Numbered from the stretch's first letter, positions 47,377 to 60,900 are shown. The stretch: 64,000 nucleotides of DNA from Triops longicaudatus (GCA_022885665.1 JAGQDJ010000278.1:310001-374000); one strand, 5' to 3'. The notes: generated by a model from the letters alone, not told the origin. Numbers and translations are program-made.

Positions 47377-49312
47377 GTGAATTCACACCAAGAAATCGCG
47401 GCTGCAGCAGACCTTCGGGAATTTATTTTTGTTGTGGTATGCTTGTTTTTCTTTTCCCTTGTAGCAAGATTGCCCGAGCGGTAGACTGACGCCAGCCAAA
47501 TTTGTTGACATGTATAAAATGTTCTTCCCAAGCGGCAATGCAGAAGAGTTTTGCGACCATGTGTTTAGAACGTTCGATATGGACAAAAATGGCTACATCG
47601 ACTTTAAAGTAAAGTTACTTTTTCGTTACTCGTATTTTTATACACACATTTAAACAGCGTACCAAAAATTTACCTAAAGTGTTGGTGACGAGTTCTAAGT
47701 ACACAGTACATTCTTAAGAATACCAATAGAAAGACAAAAAAATATACTTGTATTATCTTTTGAGCTATTGAATGCCACCACGATATTGTGTCTCACTGGG
47801 GCGTACAAGACATTTAATTTGCGTGACAAAAGTTAAAAAGGAAATTATGAGGAAATATTAATCGTAATTGGAGATTATGCCAATTTCGAATACCTTTTGG
47901 GGGAATCGCATTGCCCTACAAAATATTGACTCCTGTCAATAAGCCAAACCCTTTTTTTTTCGTTGTAAGTATTCATTACCAATATTCAGTGTAGAAAAAA
48001 AAGCGTTCCCAGTAACGTTTGTGAATCTAAGGAGGCGCAACGTTTGTACTTTTTCTTGAATTTCTGTTATCATGGTTTGACTTTTCAGCCTTGCTTTTTT
48101 CATCGTAGTAATGGTTACCAAGAATAAAGCTCGCTTCTCTTGCCAGTTTCCTGCTGTGGCAAAGACGCCTACGAAGCCCGCTGTTATTTTTTTTTTTTAA
48201 TAGTTAGTCGATTGTGTTTGTCTGATGTTGCGTCCGAAGCAAGCCTTAAGTTATATTTTCATGCTCAAGACTTTTCAATTGTTACTGGTCCAGTATCGAT
48301 AAGTAGCTTACTAGGAAACGCGTCTAATCGAGGTCCAAAATTGCATCATCACCAGTCGTCAAGACAAGGAAGTAACTCCATAAAATCTATACCACGCAGG
48401 GCAAAAAAGTCAATAACTTTTCGAAAATGAACTGGAAAAGACTAAATAAACGTATCCACATAATAATGTGACAGCTTTAAAAAGAAATCCACCAAAAGAA
48501 AAATATTGATCATTCCAAGCATCCGAGTGTGGGTATACCTATTTTTGTGGGAGTTTTTAACCTTTTTTTAATATTTACGTTTCTGTGAGTCGTGTGAGTT
48601 TTGCGAAACTTTTTAAACTGTGAAAGCGAAATTTGCATGACACTGACTAAACTTTAGTTATTTCGTCCAAAGTTGTTAGACTTAACATTTTTAACTAGTT
48701 TTAGATATGTTAAGTTCGTAGATAGTTTTAGGACAACGTACATTGCAAGGTTGTCATGTCTGTAATTATAAATGTGCTGTAAACGTTAATTCGCAAAAAA
48801 TAAAATAAAATGGTTTTCGTTCGATTTCCGAACTGTCTTACGTGCTTTAGGAATTTCTATTGGCTATTGACGTCACATCGGCGGGAACTCCCGAGGAGAA
48901 ACTTAAATGGGCTTTTCGCATGTACGATGTTGATGGTAACGGTGTTATCGATATCCAAGAAATGACCAAAATTGTCCAAGTAAGAAATACCAATTTTATG
49001 AGTACAACTTTTTCTCAGCTATAGTAACGTTGTCCATTTGGCTTTTCCCAGTTTATAACCACCGTATCTTTCACGACTTAAGAGAATTCCAATAACTTTT
49101 TGTATCCTACCACCTCTGTGTAATTGCAGGCTATTTACGATATGCTTGGCACGAGTTCCGCCAGTCGGCCCACAGATACCGCCGAAGAGCGCGCGAAAAA
49201 CATTTTTGCACGGATGGACGAAAACGGCGATGGGCAGTTAACAGAAGATGAATTTTTGAAAGGCTGCTTGCAAGATGACGAACTATCCAAAATGCTTGCA
49301 CCAGGGCCGTAA
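47185..49312 (+). CDS. Neuronal calcium sensor 2-like EF-hand protein
   Basis: Four exons: 47185..47295, 47465..47608, 48851..48979, 49130..49312; all phase 0; 188 residues. This is a calcium-myristoyl switch protein of the recoverin/NCS family, closest in my memory to nematode NCS-2 and the Drosophila gene CG7646. Seen: MGCLGS with the N-myristoylation Gly2; a first EF-hand disabled by CPSG in place of the loop, as in all family members; functional loops at 75-86 (DMDKNGYIDFKE), 111-122 (DVDGNGVIDIQE) and 158-169 (DENGDGQLTEDE), each with the position-12 Glu. The ATG at 47185 is the first in frame and gives the myristoylation start. Intron 1 holds a 27-nt T tract; intron 2 is 1.24 kb. Neurocalcin follows 1.75 kb downstream on the same strand. 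Expected role: calcium signalling in neurons at membranes. Confidence 0.94.
47350..47376 (+). repeat. 27-nt poly-T tract in intron 1 of the NCS-2-like gene
   Basis: Uninterrupted T run between exon 1 and the TTGTAG acceptor at 47464. Confidence 0.8.
47609..48850 (+). other. Intron 2 of the NCS-2-like gene
   Basis: GTAAAG donor after 47608 and CTTTAG acceptor before 48851. It has no recognised coding sequence or repeat; a 96-codon open frame at 48140-48430 shows no domain. Confidence 0.75.
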
Positions 49313-51064
49313 ACTGAAATCAGTTTATTGGTCTTTCTTGCACTGTAGATTGTATGCCTACCTTTATTGTCAATTATGGCTCAGTGGCCAAAATGGACAA
49401 GTTGGAGTTTGGAAAGTGCTTGTTTGTTTGTCTTTTGATAGTCTATGGCTGGTTTTCTTTATCAGTTTTAAAAAAGGAATAGCCACAGAATGGGGGCGAA
49501 GGGTTCTTGCAGCAGATCCAGTACCATTGACGATAAACAGGAATGACACGATAATTTTGCAAGGGGTGATTTGTTTGTCATGCTCGTGTACGAGCAAATT
49601 TCTGTTTGAGTTTATTTCGTTATTATTTTATTATATTGAAGGAAGTGGAAGGGTAGGCCGGTGTAGTCAAACCCACCTTCATAGTACTGACGACACATAA
49701 AGCAACATTATTGTTAAAGAGGCAAAAAAGCAGCTTCGAGTTTGTTACCAGTGAAATGGTGACAAAGGCTGGAAAAATTGGAGTTAGAAAATCGTATGCT
49801 CTCTCGGTTGACTTAAGGAACACCTAGTCGTTCTTCTTTAGAGACTTTTTAAAGAACTGATCATTTGTTTATGTTGGGTTTGGTAAACCCTGTTGCACAT
49901 TGAGATGAGTTGTTTACCGATCTCACGCACATTCCTTTTAGCCTAAAAATGGACATTGCTTAGCTTTGTTTAACGTTACAATATTCTTCCTTTAAAGCAA
50001 AATCCTTGCCCCGCCATCACTTAATTACAATAGATATTTTGTTTTTAGTTAGACTTTACACAACTGAAGACGAAGTACGAAATCCCATTGTAAACCATCC
50101 TCTACGTTTTGGAACTTAAAAATTAAAGAATTTAGACATAACAGAGACTCTTCGTATAAATTTTGTTGACGTGCGACAGTTCTGTATTGAACCCAGGCTC
50201 CGGCAAACAATGGAGATTGGAATAAGGGAGGAATTCAAGCGTTTTGAGTGATTTTGTTATGAAATGAAAGTAATGTCTTGGCTTTTGTAGCTTTTTCCCC
50301 GACGGAGTCCAAAAGAAAATAACTTTCTTTGGACCAAGATTTGCTAGCGACAATCGATTTTTCGAAACTTTTTCAGTATTCACATCTTTGTACACACCCT
50401 GGTCCATATCTTTTTAATGTTCTCTTAACTACATATCACCAAGGACACGGTCAAGAAACGGCGTAGAAGTACGGTAACATTTCCCGCATATTGTTTAGTG
50501 TAGACATTTTAGCCTTACAAAATCTCTTCTGCGAGTAACATGCGGATTGTTTCCTACAGTGGTCAAAGGTTCTTGACGAAAGCAAATGCATACCTTCACC
50601 TGGAAAAAATGTTAAGAAGCTTAGAAAGTGTCCCCTGGGGTTAAAAGTATTGTATTTCGGGAAAATGTTTTATTGCTTTAATTTCACAAACATTTTGTCA
50701 TTTCGAGAGAAAAACATTAATCTAGCTCTGGAATTGAAATTTAGGTGGGATTTATTTAATGTCAGGCGTTGGAGTGTCCCGGTGTACATCTAATGAATAC
50801 AATTTTGCCTTCTTGATTCCTTGGATGCTCATATCCTATACTTGATGCTTTTTTTTTAAAAAAAAAGAAAAGAACGAAGTACAGCAGCAGCAACGATGTG
50901 TTCACCGTTGATTTGCTTTAAATGTGACTTGCGTAGTTAAGGTGGATTTGGCAAGGACGTTTCATAATTTGTATTTGTGTTTCAGATAAGCCTTTGCCAG
51001 GAGAACTTCAAGGGGTGGACTCCCCGCGGACAATTCTGAACAGAACCCCGACATTTGATTAGCC
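49313..51064. other. Spacer between the tandem calcium sensor genes
   Basis: 3' UTR of the NCS-2-like gene (candidate ATTAAA at 50122-50127) and the neurocalcin 5' region. A pyrimidine-rich acceptor GTGTTTCAG ends at 50985, so the coding exon of neurocalcin probably begins at 50986 with about 79 nt of 5' UTR, spliced from an upstream noncoding exon that I could not locate. Confidence 0.5.
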
Positions 51065-52051
51065 ATGGGCAAACAGAACAGTAAATTGAAACCTGAAGTT
51101 CTAGAAGACCTAAGACAAAATACTGAGTTCTCTGGTAAGAAAAATAAAACACATGGTTAATAGTTTGTGTTAAATAACAGATTTTCTTTTTTATATTATT
51201 TCATTTCATGTATATTTTGTGGAGATTTTGAAGCGTTGTCCTGACTCTTTTCTTAAACGTGTTTCTGTTATCATTTCACTAGATGCCGAAATCCAGGAGT
51301 GGTATAAAGGCTTCCTTAAAGACTGTCCTAGTGGGCATTTAAGCGTGGAAGAGTTCAAGAAAATTTATGGAAATTTCTTCCCGTACGGAGATGCTTCCAA
51401 GGTGCTAAGTCGGAGCTAGTTATATTGTACTTTTCTGAATTTCTGTTTCATATGTATCTACGTTCGACCACGCAACCTAGCCTTCGTATTTTGTTTTGTG
51501 ATCTTTTTTATGATTTATGCATTCGTATTTATGATCAAATTTTCTTCTTTAGTTTGCTGAACATGTGTTTCGAACATTCGATGCTAATGGTGACGGCACG
51601 ATAGACTTTCGGGAATTTCTTTGTGCTCTGTCAGTCACGTCACGGGGTAAATTGGATCAGAAACTGAAATGGGCCTTTTCAATGTACGATCTTGATGGCA
51701 ACGGTTATATTTCTCGACAGGAGATGCTGGAAATTGTTACTGTAAGTTTGGGTCATTATTGACTTGGTTAGACTCCTTGTCCCTGCTGTCCCTCTCCAGT
51801 ACTCCGCTATCCAACTCTTCAAAAAAGTAAACATGTCTTGATCTTTTTTTCAGGCGATTTATAAGATGGTTGGATCGATTATGAAAATGCCAGAAGACGA
51901 ATCAACGCCTGAAAAGAGGACTGATAAAATTTTCCGCCAAATGGATAAAAACAAAGACGGGAAACTGTCGTTGGAGGAGTTCATCGAGGGAGCTAAAAGC
52001 GACCCTTCCATTGTACGCTTACTGCAATGCGACACACAAACATCCCAATGA
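51065..52051 (+). CDS. Nca: Neurocalcin (recoverin/VILIP-family calcium sensor)
   Basis: Four exons: 51065..51134, 51283..51401, 51553..51741, 51854..52051; 191 residues. Very close to Drosophila neurocalcin and vertebrate hippocalcin/neurocalcin-delta. It binds calcium and moves to membranes through its myristoyl group. Seen: MGKQNSKLKPEVLEDLRQNT with Gly2; degenerate EF1 (CPSGH); EF2 loop at 73-84 (DANGDGTIDFRE), EF3 at 109-120 (DLDGNGYISRQE), EF4 at 157-168 (DKNKDGKLSLEE), the same residue numbers as in vertebrate homologues; and KMPEDESTPEKRTDKIF and DPSIVRLLQCD in the C-terminal lobe. The Lys-Gly-Phe helix EWYKGFLKDCP is shared with its tandem neighbour. The exon 2 donor is GTGCTA, weaker than the others but fixed by the protein. 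One residue at a splice junction is unusual: Thr126, where Gln is typical. Confidence 0.97.
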
Positions 52052-54429
52052 TCACGCACCCATAAAGCACAGAGGTAGAACATTGACTGTATTCGTTTTT
52101 GTGGATAAAGTTAAACGATTTGGTGTTTTGCAGTAGATCGCCGTGCAGCTTTACTTGTGTTCTGCTGCGACGTGTTGTGTATGTAGTGGGAGACGGACAA
52201 CATGAGTTGTGCTTAACTGGATAGGAAAAGAGTCTCCAAAAATTCATCGAAGAGTTCCAAGAATGTTATTCAAGCGAAACAATTTCCATATCTATGTGTT
52301 ATCTAAGCGCAGAATTTTTTAAAGTTTTTGTGGTAGTTCAGGCAAGGGAAAGAGGAGCGGCATAGTTTTAGAAACAAAAATTCGCTTAAATATGGAAGCT
52401 TATGTTTTGTCCCCTTTGAGTTCTGTTTGAGTTATAAGTATTGTTTAATTTAATCCTGTCATGAAAAATTCGAGTTTTGACTTTCTAGGTTCTTGGTTTC
52501 ATTTGTCAAGCTTATTTTTTTTTTTACTTTAACTTCGTTAAGGTTGTGGATGCTAGTTTTATGCGAACATTTTTCGTCTTAATCTGAAAACGTGAAAAAG
52601 AGAGCTTTTTGGAGACAAATTGGGTGGGTGTATGCAGAAGGCGAGTTGTTGGCGACACTTTCCCTCATTTGTCCTCAGGTGTTCTTGTCTTGTTTATGCG
52701 AGCGTTGATGACTTGAAAAAGCAAAACCTGTCTTTTGCCTCCTCGCGGTGTAAAAGAAAACATAAACTTGTCTCTCTTTCTCCCCTTGTTAATCTGTAAA
52801 GAAATTAAACAGCTTCAAAAGTGCGGAGATGCCCGGAAATCCTTTCGCTTAAAATGGATCTGCGCTTCCTAATAAGACTCTAATTTATTCGTCAAATACC
52901 TAAAAGGGGTCAGTCTGTTTTCTTTTCGGTGTCGACCTGTGATGTGCCTTTGATTTCGTCACCTTGCGTGTGTTTCTTCTTCATACGTTTCTTATCCAAA
53001 TCTTCGTGTCTTTCACTCTTCCTATTTTAGTGGTTCCTTTTCTTGAAACAGCTTTAGCAGTGAGGAGAAACTGTGCGACATGGGGAAGTGTGCATGCCAA
53101 CTTGTCCAATTATTTACCGGTGTATGGCTTCTTTCACTTTCAGTTAACGCTTTTTCTTCATCAATCGACCGTCACACTACAAAAGAAGCTCTCTTAATTT
53201 CTAAGCTGTTTAGTTGAATAGAGAAGTATTATTTCGTAGTTATCAACACGCAAAGCAGGGGTGTACTTATGAGGTTGGTGTAATTAACCAAAGCCACCTG
53301 CGTTTGTCTGTCGATGTTTTCCACATAGTGCTCTGTGAATAACTTTTCTTGTTCGTTTGATCAAAGTAGAGAGAAAACGGTCATTCCTTATGCTCTGTTG
53401 CCAGTAATGTCAGTGACAGTCGATCGAACAAGGGTTAAGTGTTCTGAATGAGACCGTTTAAAAATAACCCCTGTAAGCCCCCTTTTGTGTTGCGTTATGC
53501 AAGCATCCCCGTCTAGGGCAAGTATGATTAAATTTTTGCTACATTTTATCCTAGTGCTTATCGGTTTATGGAAGATCTGTTTTTGTTCCCAATTTGTTAA
53601 ATATAAATGTCCCGTACAGAATGTAGCCGAAAAGATCACGCTGGGCAGAACGTAAAGGAAGGGGAAACGCTGACGTGCTGCGATGGTTTTAATAAATGGT
53701 CATTTCTTGAACAATAAGTTACGTTTTCGAGTTATTTTATATAACCAATGATTTACAACTTTTTTCCCTTATTATTTCCTTTTCTTAGACTGACCAATGA
53801 GACATTGCATTTTCACTGCCCTGCATTACATTTTCTCTACCTTTAACAAGGACCCGAAATAATACGCAATGTTTTTCTTTTAGCTTTTTCTCACTTGTGA
53901 GCGATAAACCTTTGCGATAAATTGCCACCGAAGGATATCCCAACCATTAAATTCGTGACGTTTGGAAATTTTGAGAACATTTGGCGAATCGTTGATCTTC
54001 CATAAAGTCTTCGATAATTTGTTTTACATCCTAGCTCTTTAGCATATCTTTATCTGTTTCAAAATGAATAAAGGAAATACGCTAACAGCTTTTACTATTA
54101 TTGTTAATACTACAAACACGAACATATTTTTTGGGAAGGGTGTTGGGGGGGGGGGGAGTGTCATTTAGTTGAATGCATATTTGAGATTTGATTAAGGAGA
54201 CTTTACAGAAAACATTATTAAGCCCCGTAATAGGCTACGGCTTACGCTGGAATACAAATTATTATCAGCATTGTAAATGGAAAAAAAAATACCGAGAAAT
54301 TTTAAAGAAGCAAGGACCGAGTGTATGTGTATGTCAGCAAAGTATTGCGCTCTAGCCCGGTAAGAATTTCGATCAGAGTATAAGCTAACAATCAGGAAAA
54401 TGCCAGGAGAGAGTAATGATATTCTTATA
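52052..54429. other. Neurocalcin 3' UTR and intergenic DNA
   Basis: No gene recognised. Poly-G run (12 nt) at 54145-54156. Open frames here have no domain. Confidence 0.5.
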
Positions 54430-55278
54430 CAAGGGCTGAGCCAAAAGTTCGTGGACATGCAATGGCCTGTTAAAGTGGGTTAAAGGTACAAAACTGAGTA
54501 TACTGCACAACTCGTTTGCTAGTATTTTGAGTTATTGCAGGGGTATGTTCAAGGTGTTCTGCGATGGCGGACACGTCATTGATCTATGCAGGTGAGTTAT
54601 TGTGAAAAATTTCCCTTCTTAACCCACAAATTTAAGTCGCTTAAATAATAAAGGAATACATTGCTGATGAAATTGCTGGTTAAATCGAAATTATAGTGAG
54701 ATGATCGTTTCAAAATAGGCATAAGTTTAGGTCGAAGCTGACGAATGCTTTGGACGGCCGTAAGTCGATATAATTGATCCTAAAGGTTATCTAATGTGGC
54801 AAAATATGAATAAAGTAGCATCTAATATAGTATATATTTTTTCTTAATTTTGCCATTGCTATGTAGTAACTGACAGAATTCTTGCCGTAAAGCTTGGAAC
54901 TTCAGAATGTGCCGCTGCTCGCCAGCCCATTCATCCATTATTTTGCGTCATTTTTTCGATTTCTCGACTCTACTCGACGCACAGCCTCAACCCATACGAA
55001 TTAACTGCTGATTTTCGTAGTTCCGCTTTGTTACCTTTGCAAACTGAAAAAGTACACTGAATAACACAAGAGACTTCACAGGAGCCTCATTGTGGAAAGC
55101 GCAGAAGAGGCATGGCAAAGAATCACTTCCAGCATTGTTTCTGATTATCAAAATTGCAGAGGAACAATTACATACATTATAAAGGTGCTTAGTTTGCGTA
55201 CAAACCCTTCAGTGCGTTGTTACTAAAAATGTGATTTTTTTTATAAAATATGTTCCACGAACTTTTGGCTGAGTCTTG
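54430..55278. mobile_element. Decayed Tc1/mariner-type DNA transposon (849 bp)
   Basis: The element is bounded by inverted repeats that both start CAAG and share 17 identical bases, AGCCAAAAGTTCGTGGA (left 54439-54455; right is the complement ending near 55268), and it is flanked on each side by TA (54428-54429 and 55279-55280), the target duplication of the Tc1/mariner superfamily. Inside, on the plus strand, HSLNPYE (54980-55000) recalls the PDLNPIE motif of these transposases, and EEAWQRI (55104-55124) recalls their C-terminal block; the two are in different frames. No intact transposase remains, and the element is shorter than the usual 1.2-1.6 kb. Confidence 0.6.
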
Positions 55279-57640
55279 TACTTCTGAAACTACTCATCTG
55301 TACCAAGCTTATCGCTTTTTCCAAGTTGTGTGCCTATTTTTATAAGTTGAAAAACGTTATTTGAAAGTTGTAAAACTAGAAGACAGGATAACCATTCCAC
55401 AAATAACGCTACGGTTGTAGAAAATTCTGTTTGAAGAATTGGCACTGGTGGTCGGAGTGTCGGAAGGGCGCTCATCAGCAGGACAAAGTGGTAAAAGATC
55501 ACTTTGTTGTGCTTCTTTCTGAACTGGTTTTGCGACTTGTTTATGTCTTCAAGAGTGATGTAGCACAAGAGCTTTCAATGTCGTTGAATACTCAAGAGAT
55601 CAGCTTTCCGGTAGTAGTTTACTGTTTCGTAGTCCCACAAAATGAGTAGCTAATTATACGAAGTATTTCCGACTTGTCGACAGGCCACAGTCAAACCGTG
55701 TGCAGTAAAACCACGAAGTTTGGTTCTAACGAAAATATCGCCCATTATGAGGGAGGTCCGAAGATCCCGACTAAAAGCCTACGTGATTTACAGGAAAGCA
55801 TTTACAGGAGATTCGCACGTAACGTAATTTCACTGCGTTGGGGAATATTTTTAAGTCTCTATGGCTACTAAAAATAACTATTTTGTTCCACTCAAGTGGT
55901 AAAAGTTTTCTTTGTCATTGTTGCTACGTTATTTACGATAGAAAGACAATGATCGTCACCAGGCTTACAACAGAAAAGGTACTGACCCTATTGATGTAGC
56001 TGTTTTGATCAGTTGTACTGGTTAATTGGACGCAACTATCTGGCAGATGGCTTACTCTAATGGATAATTAAATATTTTCACAAAAATGACTAATATTCAA
56101 GTTTCAAGCTAATACAATTGCTATTAAATGCATTAATGTTCAAGCTATATTCCAGCAACTATTCCCTTCCCGAAGTTTCGTTACAGGGAACATGAACTAC
56201 AGTACTATATGAATTTTTTATGACGAACGACAATAAATGAGCTATTTGTAACACGATTGCCCCTCATGTGAATAAGTCTGCCTTGGTTATAACTGTTGAT
56301 CACAATAAGCTCACTGGAAAGAACATGTTGATGATGGGCATTCACATTTTTACCAAACTTGCAGCTACTTTTTTTGGATATTCTAATTTATGTGATATAC
56401 GGCATAAAATAAGGCATAATTAGACATAGAATTTTGAATAATCTTGTTCCATAGTTCAATATCCGCCCGTGAAATCCAAGTTTGAGGGTTTTTAATAAAG
56501 GAAACATTCGAAAATATCATTAATTTTCCCACATGTGCCTACAAATGAAATGGTTATCGCTCCTTTAATGCTCAAGTTACGGCAATTTCACAGCTTACAA
56601 CATTTTACAACCGATAGTTTGAACTCTACAGTCTTGAATGTTCGGTGCTCCACTGGCTAATTCTGGCTTCCTGTTTCGTAAAAAAATGAAATCTTTATTG
56701 CGGATTGAATGCTTGTCAGATAATTTAGAGTCGAAACATCATAAGTTTCTGGTAATAATTCACTAACTAGAAAAAAATACAGTTAAAAAGAATAAACGAA
56801 TACGAACAACAGAAACGACGCGGTAATAACTGTAATGAAAAGTTGCAATTTGCCTTTGGCAAGATTTCTCGAATAATAATGAATCATAAGGGTAAATTTC
56901 AGTTACATAGAGTGAACATTTCAAAAGGCCATATAGTAAACATTCTGTGGACTAGTTAAGTTCTCATCTGTACAGCGACAACCAAGGTACTTCATTGCAA
57001 CTCGTCCGTAAAACCAGATCTCCATTTTGCTAAGAAGTTCTACCTTGCACACTTATTGCGTACTAAAGATGTGTTACTTGCACAAATACGACAGGAAGTT
57101 CCGTAGCCTATATACCTAAGCCCGTCTTTTGTTGACGAGCAACCCAAACAGCAAACGCTAGGCAAGAAGGGGACTTGGGTGGGCTAACTTTAGCATCCAG
57201 CCGAAGGTAAAAGCGAGAAATACACGGTATGACACGGGAAAGGACCCTGAAAATCCAGAAAATATTCCAGAAAAGCAAGCCTGGTATCATGCGTCATCAG
57301 ATACAAATCATACAATAAATGTAAGAGCAGATTGCGTCTTTTACCGAGACTACCTGTAACGTGTATTCGTAGCAGCACGGTATAACAGGAGTGGAAAACT
57401 CACGGAATGCGGATTTTTTTAGGGCAAGAACGAGTCATCCTTCAGCAATTCATGTTGTGCATCCTGGGCCGTACACAGATTTACTTTTGTACCTCCCAGC
57501 CGGAATCCCTCATCTGTTTTCTTCCATTTCCTCTTCTTCCTTTTCTTGACTTCGATAGCCAATCCTCCTTAGGGCACGTTCTTCCGTGAGAAAATTTGGA
57601 CGAGGGAGTTGAAGCGAGTCGAGTATTATAGCTGCATGTC
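55279..57640. other. Intergenic DNA upstream of paramyosin
   Basis: AT-rich sequence without a recognised gene, repeat family or RNA gene. The part nearest 57640 presumably includes the proximal paramyosin promoter. Confidence 0.5.
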
Positions 57641-57648
57641 TATAAAAG
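57641..57648 (+). promoter_or_regulatory. TATA box of paramyosin
   Basis: TATAAAAG, 339-346 nt upstream of the ATG at 57987, giving a predicted 5' UTR of about 310 nt if it is not interrupted by an intron. Confidence 0.6.
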
Positions 57649-57986
57649 GTAGTCGAAGAAATTGGAGATAGCTAGAAAAGGTGCGCATGCGTAATTCGGA
57701 AGCACTTGGGCGAAAAAGGCGTGGACTTTTTCATTAGCTAAAACTCCTGGATGGTTACTAGCGAGCTTGCTGTTGCTACTCACCTCCGTGTTGCTTCGGC
57801 TGTTGCTGACGTCGAAGTGCATTCTGCGTTTATCGAAGTACTTCGGCACACAGGAATTTTGCCCGCTGAACTTCGAAGCTAGATTAAAGCTGTGCTGTTA
57901 TAGTAGACGAGTGTGTGTCATAGCACCTTGAAATTCGAATTGTGGTCCGAGTTAGTATTTGGCGTTGGAAACTTCAAAGCTAAAAC

Positions 57987-60900
57987 ATGTCGGGTACAGT
58001 AAGCAAGTCGACGACGAAGAAGTCCACCTACGTGTACCGTTCAACGGGAGGTGCTGCAGCTGATGTCAGCATCGAATACTCCACCGATCTCAGCCAACTG
58101 ACCCGTCTGGAGGTAAGTACCATTTTTTTCACAATGGAAGAAAAGGGATAATTGGACAAGTTGTTATACATCGCTCACGTCTGTTACTTTCTTGTAGGAC
58201 AAAATCCGTCTTTTGCACGAAGACCTCGAAAGCGAACGCGAATTGCGCCAGAGGGTGAGTAACATTTCCGAAATATTATAGGCGTTTGAAACACTAAAAA
58301 GCCGTAGAAAATTGCGGAAACTAAATAATAGAAATAAATGACATAAATATTTCTACGGGGCCAGAGAAATGTTGAAGCCAGGTGTGCTCGTGGTGGCAGA
58401 CAGGCCAAGATCTTGTCACCCACGTCAGCGTTGGCTTTGCCTATGTTTAGCGCAGTATGGAAAGCCAGAGCCAACAACTGTGTGGTGATAGCTTATTTTA
58501 GGGTTGGGTGTGAAAGGAACACTGCGATCTGGCCACTTCACCGGAAAGCTAAATAAAGGAGAATATCGTACATTCAGTTTACTTAACTGCTAAATATTAT
58601 ACAACTCTTCAACACCTTTCGTTTTAAACCGAGTGTGCCATTTCCGCAAACAGATCGTTAAATATATTCACAGCCTCGTTCTAAGCTCGTTTAACGTAGA
58701 ATTCTTACCCTTTGAGATTTGCTGTCGTCTCGGAAGATTTCGATTTTTTTTTTCGTGCCTTGTCAATATCTAGTGAACAAAGACTATTAGCTCAACACAG
58801 CTGACATCCCAGCTGTGGTCTGTGGAAAATATCCAGCTATAAATAGGTGATTTATCGAAAAACAAAAAGAGAAATTTTGCCTCAGTTGAATGTCACATCC
58901 TGGTACAAAGTCTAAGGTTTCGTAGGCCTAATGATTTTAACTACAGCCGTTGAAACTCAATCCTTCTTAAAGTAGATCAGTTTCGTAGTAATGGATATAT
59001 GACCTACTGTTTACATGCTCTTTCGGTGTTCTGGCCGGAATCTCGTTCCTTCACACCTTTGCTGGCCTTGACTAATGATCCTACCGAGTCCCCTTTTACC
59101 AGGCGTTCTAGAATTAGCCTTTCGTGTGAGCTCCCTTAAGTTATCACGACTGGCTTGAAATGACCCCAGCATATATGATACGCTTTATGAGAATGACAGA
59201 TTCATACTTCGCTTTGAAAATTGTGTTATTAGATTGAACGCGAAAAGGCTGATCTGAGTGTACAAGTCATCCAGCTGACCGAGCGGTTGGAAGAGGCCGA
59301 AGGTGGTGCCGAAAGCCAGGTATGTTGGTTTCTTTGTTGATCATACTCACCGTAGTATAACCTCATATTAACTAAATCGTTGGTTTAGTTCGAAATTAAC
59401 AGGAAACGCGATGCGGAGTTGGCCAAGCTTCGTAGATTGTTGGAAGAAGTGCATTTGGAATCCGAGGAAAATGCCCATATGCTGCGTAAAAAGCACCAAG
59501 AAGCCATTACTGACCTGCAGGACCAATTAGAGTTGTTGGCTAAAGCCAAAGCCAAGTGAGTAAAACTCAGAAAACACATTCTCCCTAATCCACGAGCGAG
59601 TATCGGGAGAAAATCACAAATATGTCTGCGAATTTCATCGTCAAAAGTTTTTATTTTGTCTGGACTTGTGGGCTTCCACGGCAGCTTCGTAGAACCAAAA
59701 TAGCCATGGAGCCGAGCAACAGTAGCGAACTATTTTCAGAAGCCACGTCAGCCGCCTTTGTGCTTACGGGCTAGGACTCACTTGGCAAATTCTTCGGTTT
59801 CGATAGCTTACGCTATTCCATTTTCGCTTTTTGTCCCCAAAATTCACAACTTTTGTTGTGACTTGTTTTTGTTGAACATTACAGCTAGCATAATAGCCGC
59901 CCCCCCCCCCCCCATGGTTACATAACCAGTCGGGATAGCTGTGTCAATAACTACAATTATAAAACTATTAGCCTGACCTATGTATTCGTTTTCTCATCTT
60001 TAGGGCTGAAAAGGAGAAAGCCAAATTTCAGCAGGAGATGTACGAACTGTTGGCTCAAATTGAAAGCGCCAACAAGGACAAGGTGAATAAAAGAATAATG
60101 GAGTTTCGAGGTTTATATTCTAAAATCTGTTTACATATATTACAGATTCTGTATCAGAAACAAGCGGAGAAATTGGAAATCACCTTGCACGAGTACAACA
60201 TCAAGATTGAAGAATTGAACCGCACTATTGTGGACATTACTTCTCAAAAGACTCGTTTGTCCCAAGTACGTTAAATCTGACTTCTAAAGGACGCTTTCTA
60301 AAGATCTATTTACGTGGAAAATTAGGAAACTATTGAGTTGACCAAGGAAGTCCAAGAACTTAAAGTGAGCATCGAGAACATCACTTACGCCAGGAACCAA
60401 GCTACCACTCAATTAGATGACATCCGTCGTCGTTTGGAAGATGAAGAACGAGTAAGTGATTAGTATTAGTATCATAAAATTGTAACCAAAATGACTTCTT
60501 GTACATAGCGCCGTTCGACTTTGGAGACCACGCTTCACTCGGTGGAAATTGAACTCGAGTCTGTGCGCGTGCAACTGGAAGAAGAAGCTGAAGCTCGTTT
60601 GGATGTTGAACGTCAATTAAGCAAAGCTAATTCTGAAGCCGCCAACTGGAAGTCCAGGTACGAGACTGAAGTGAATGGTCGCGCCGAAGAAGTGGAAGAG
60701 CTTCGTCGCAAGTTCACCATCCGCATTAACGAGTTGGAAGAGCACATCAATGCTTTGATGACCAAGTGCTCTGGCTTGGAGAAGCAGAAATCTCGCCTCC
60801 AAAGCGAAGTGGAAGTCCTCATCATTGACTTGGAGAAGGTGACATTTTCATTCTTCATTTCACTGAAGGGCACCATTTTTACGCATGTATTTTTTACTTC

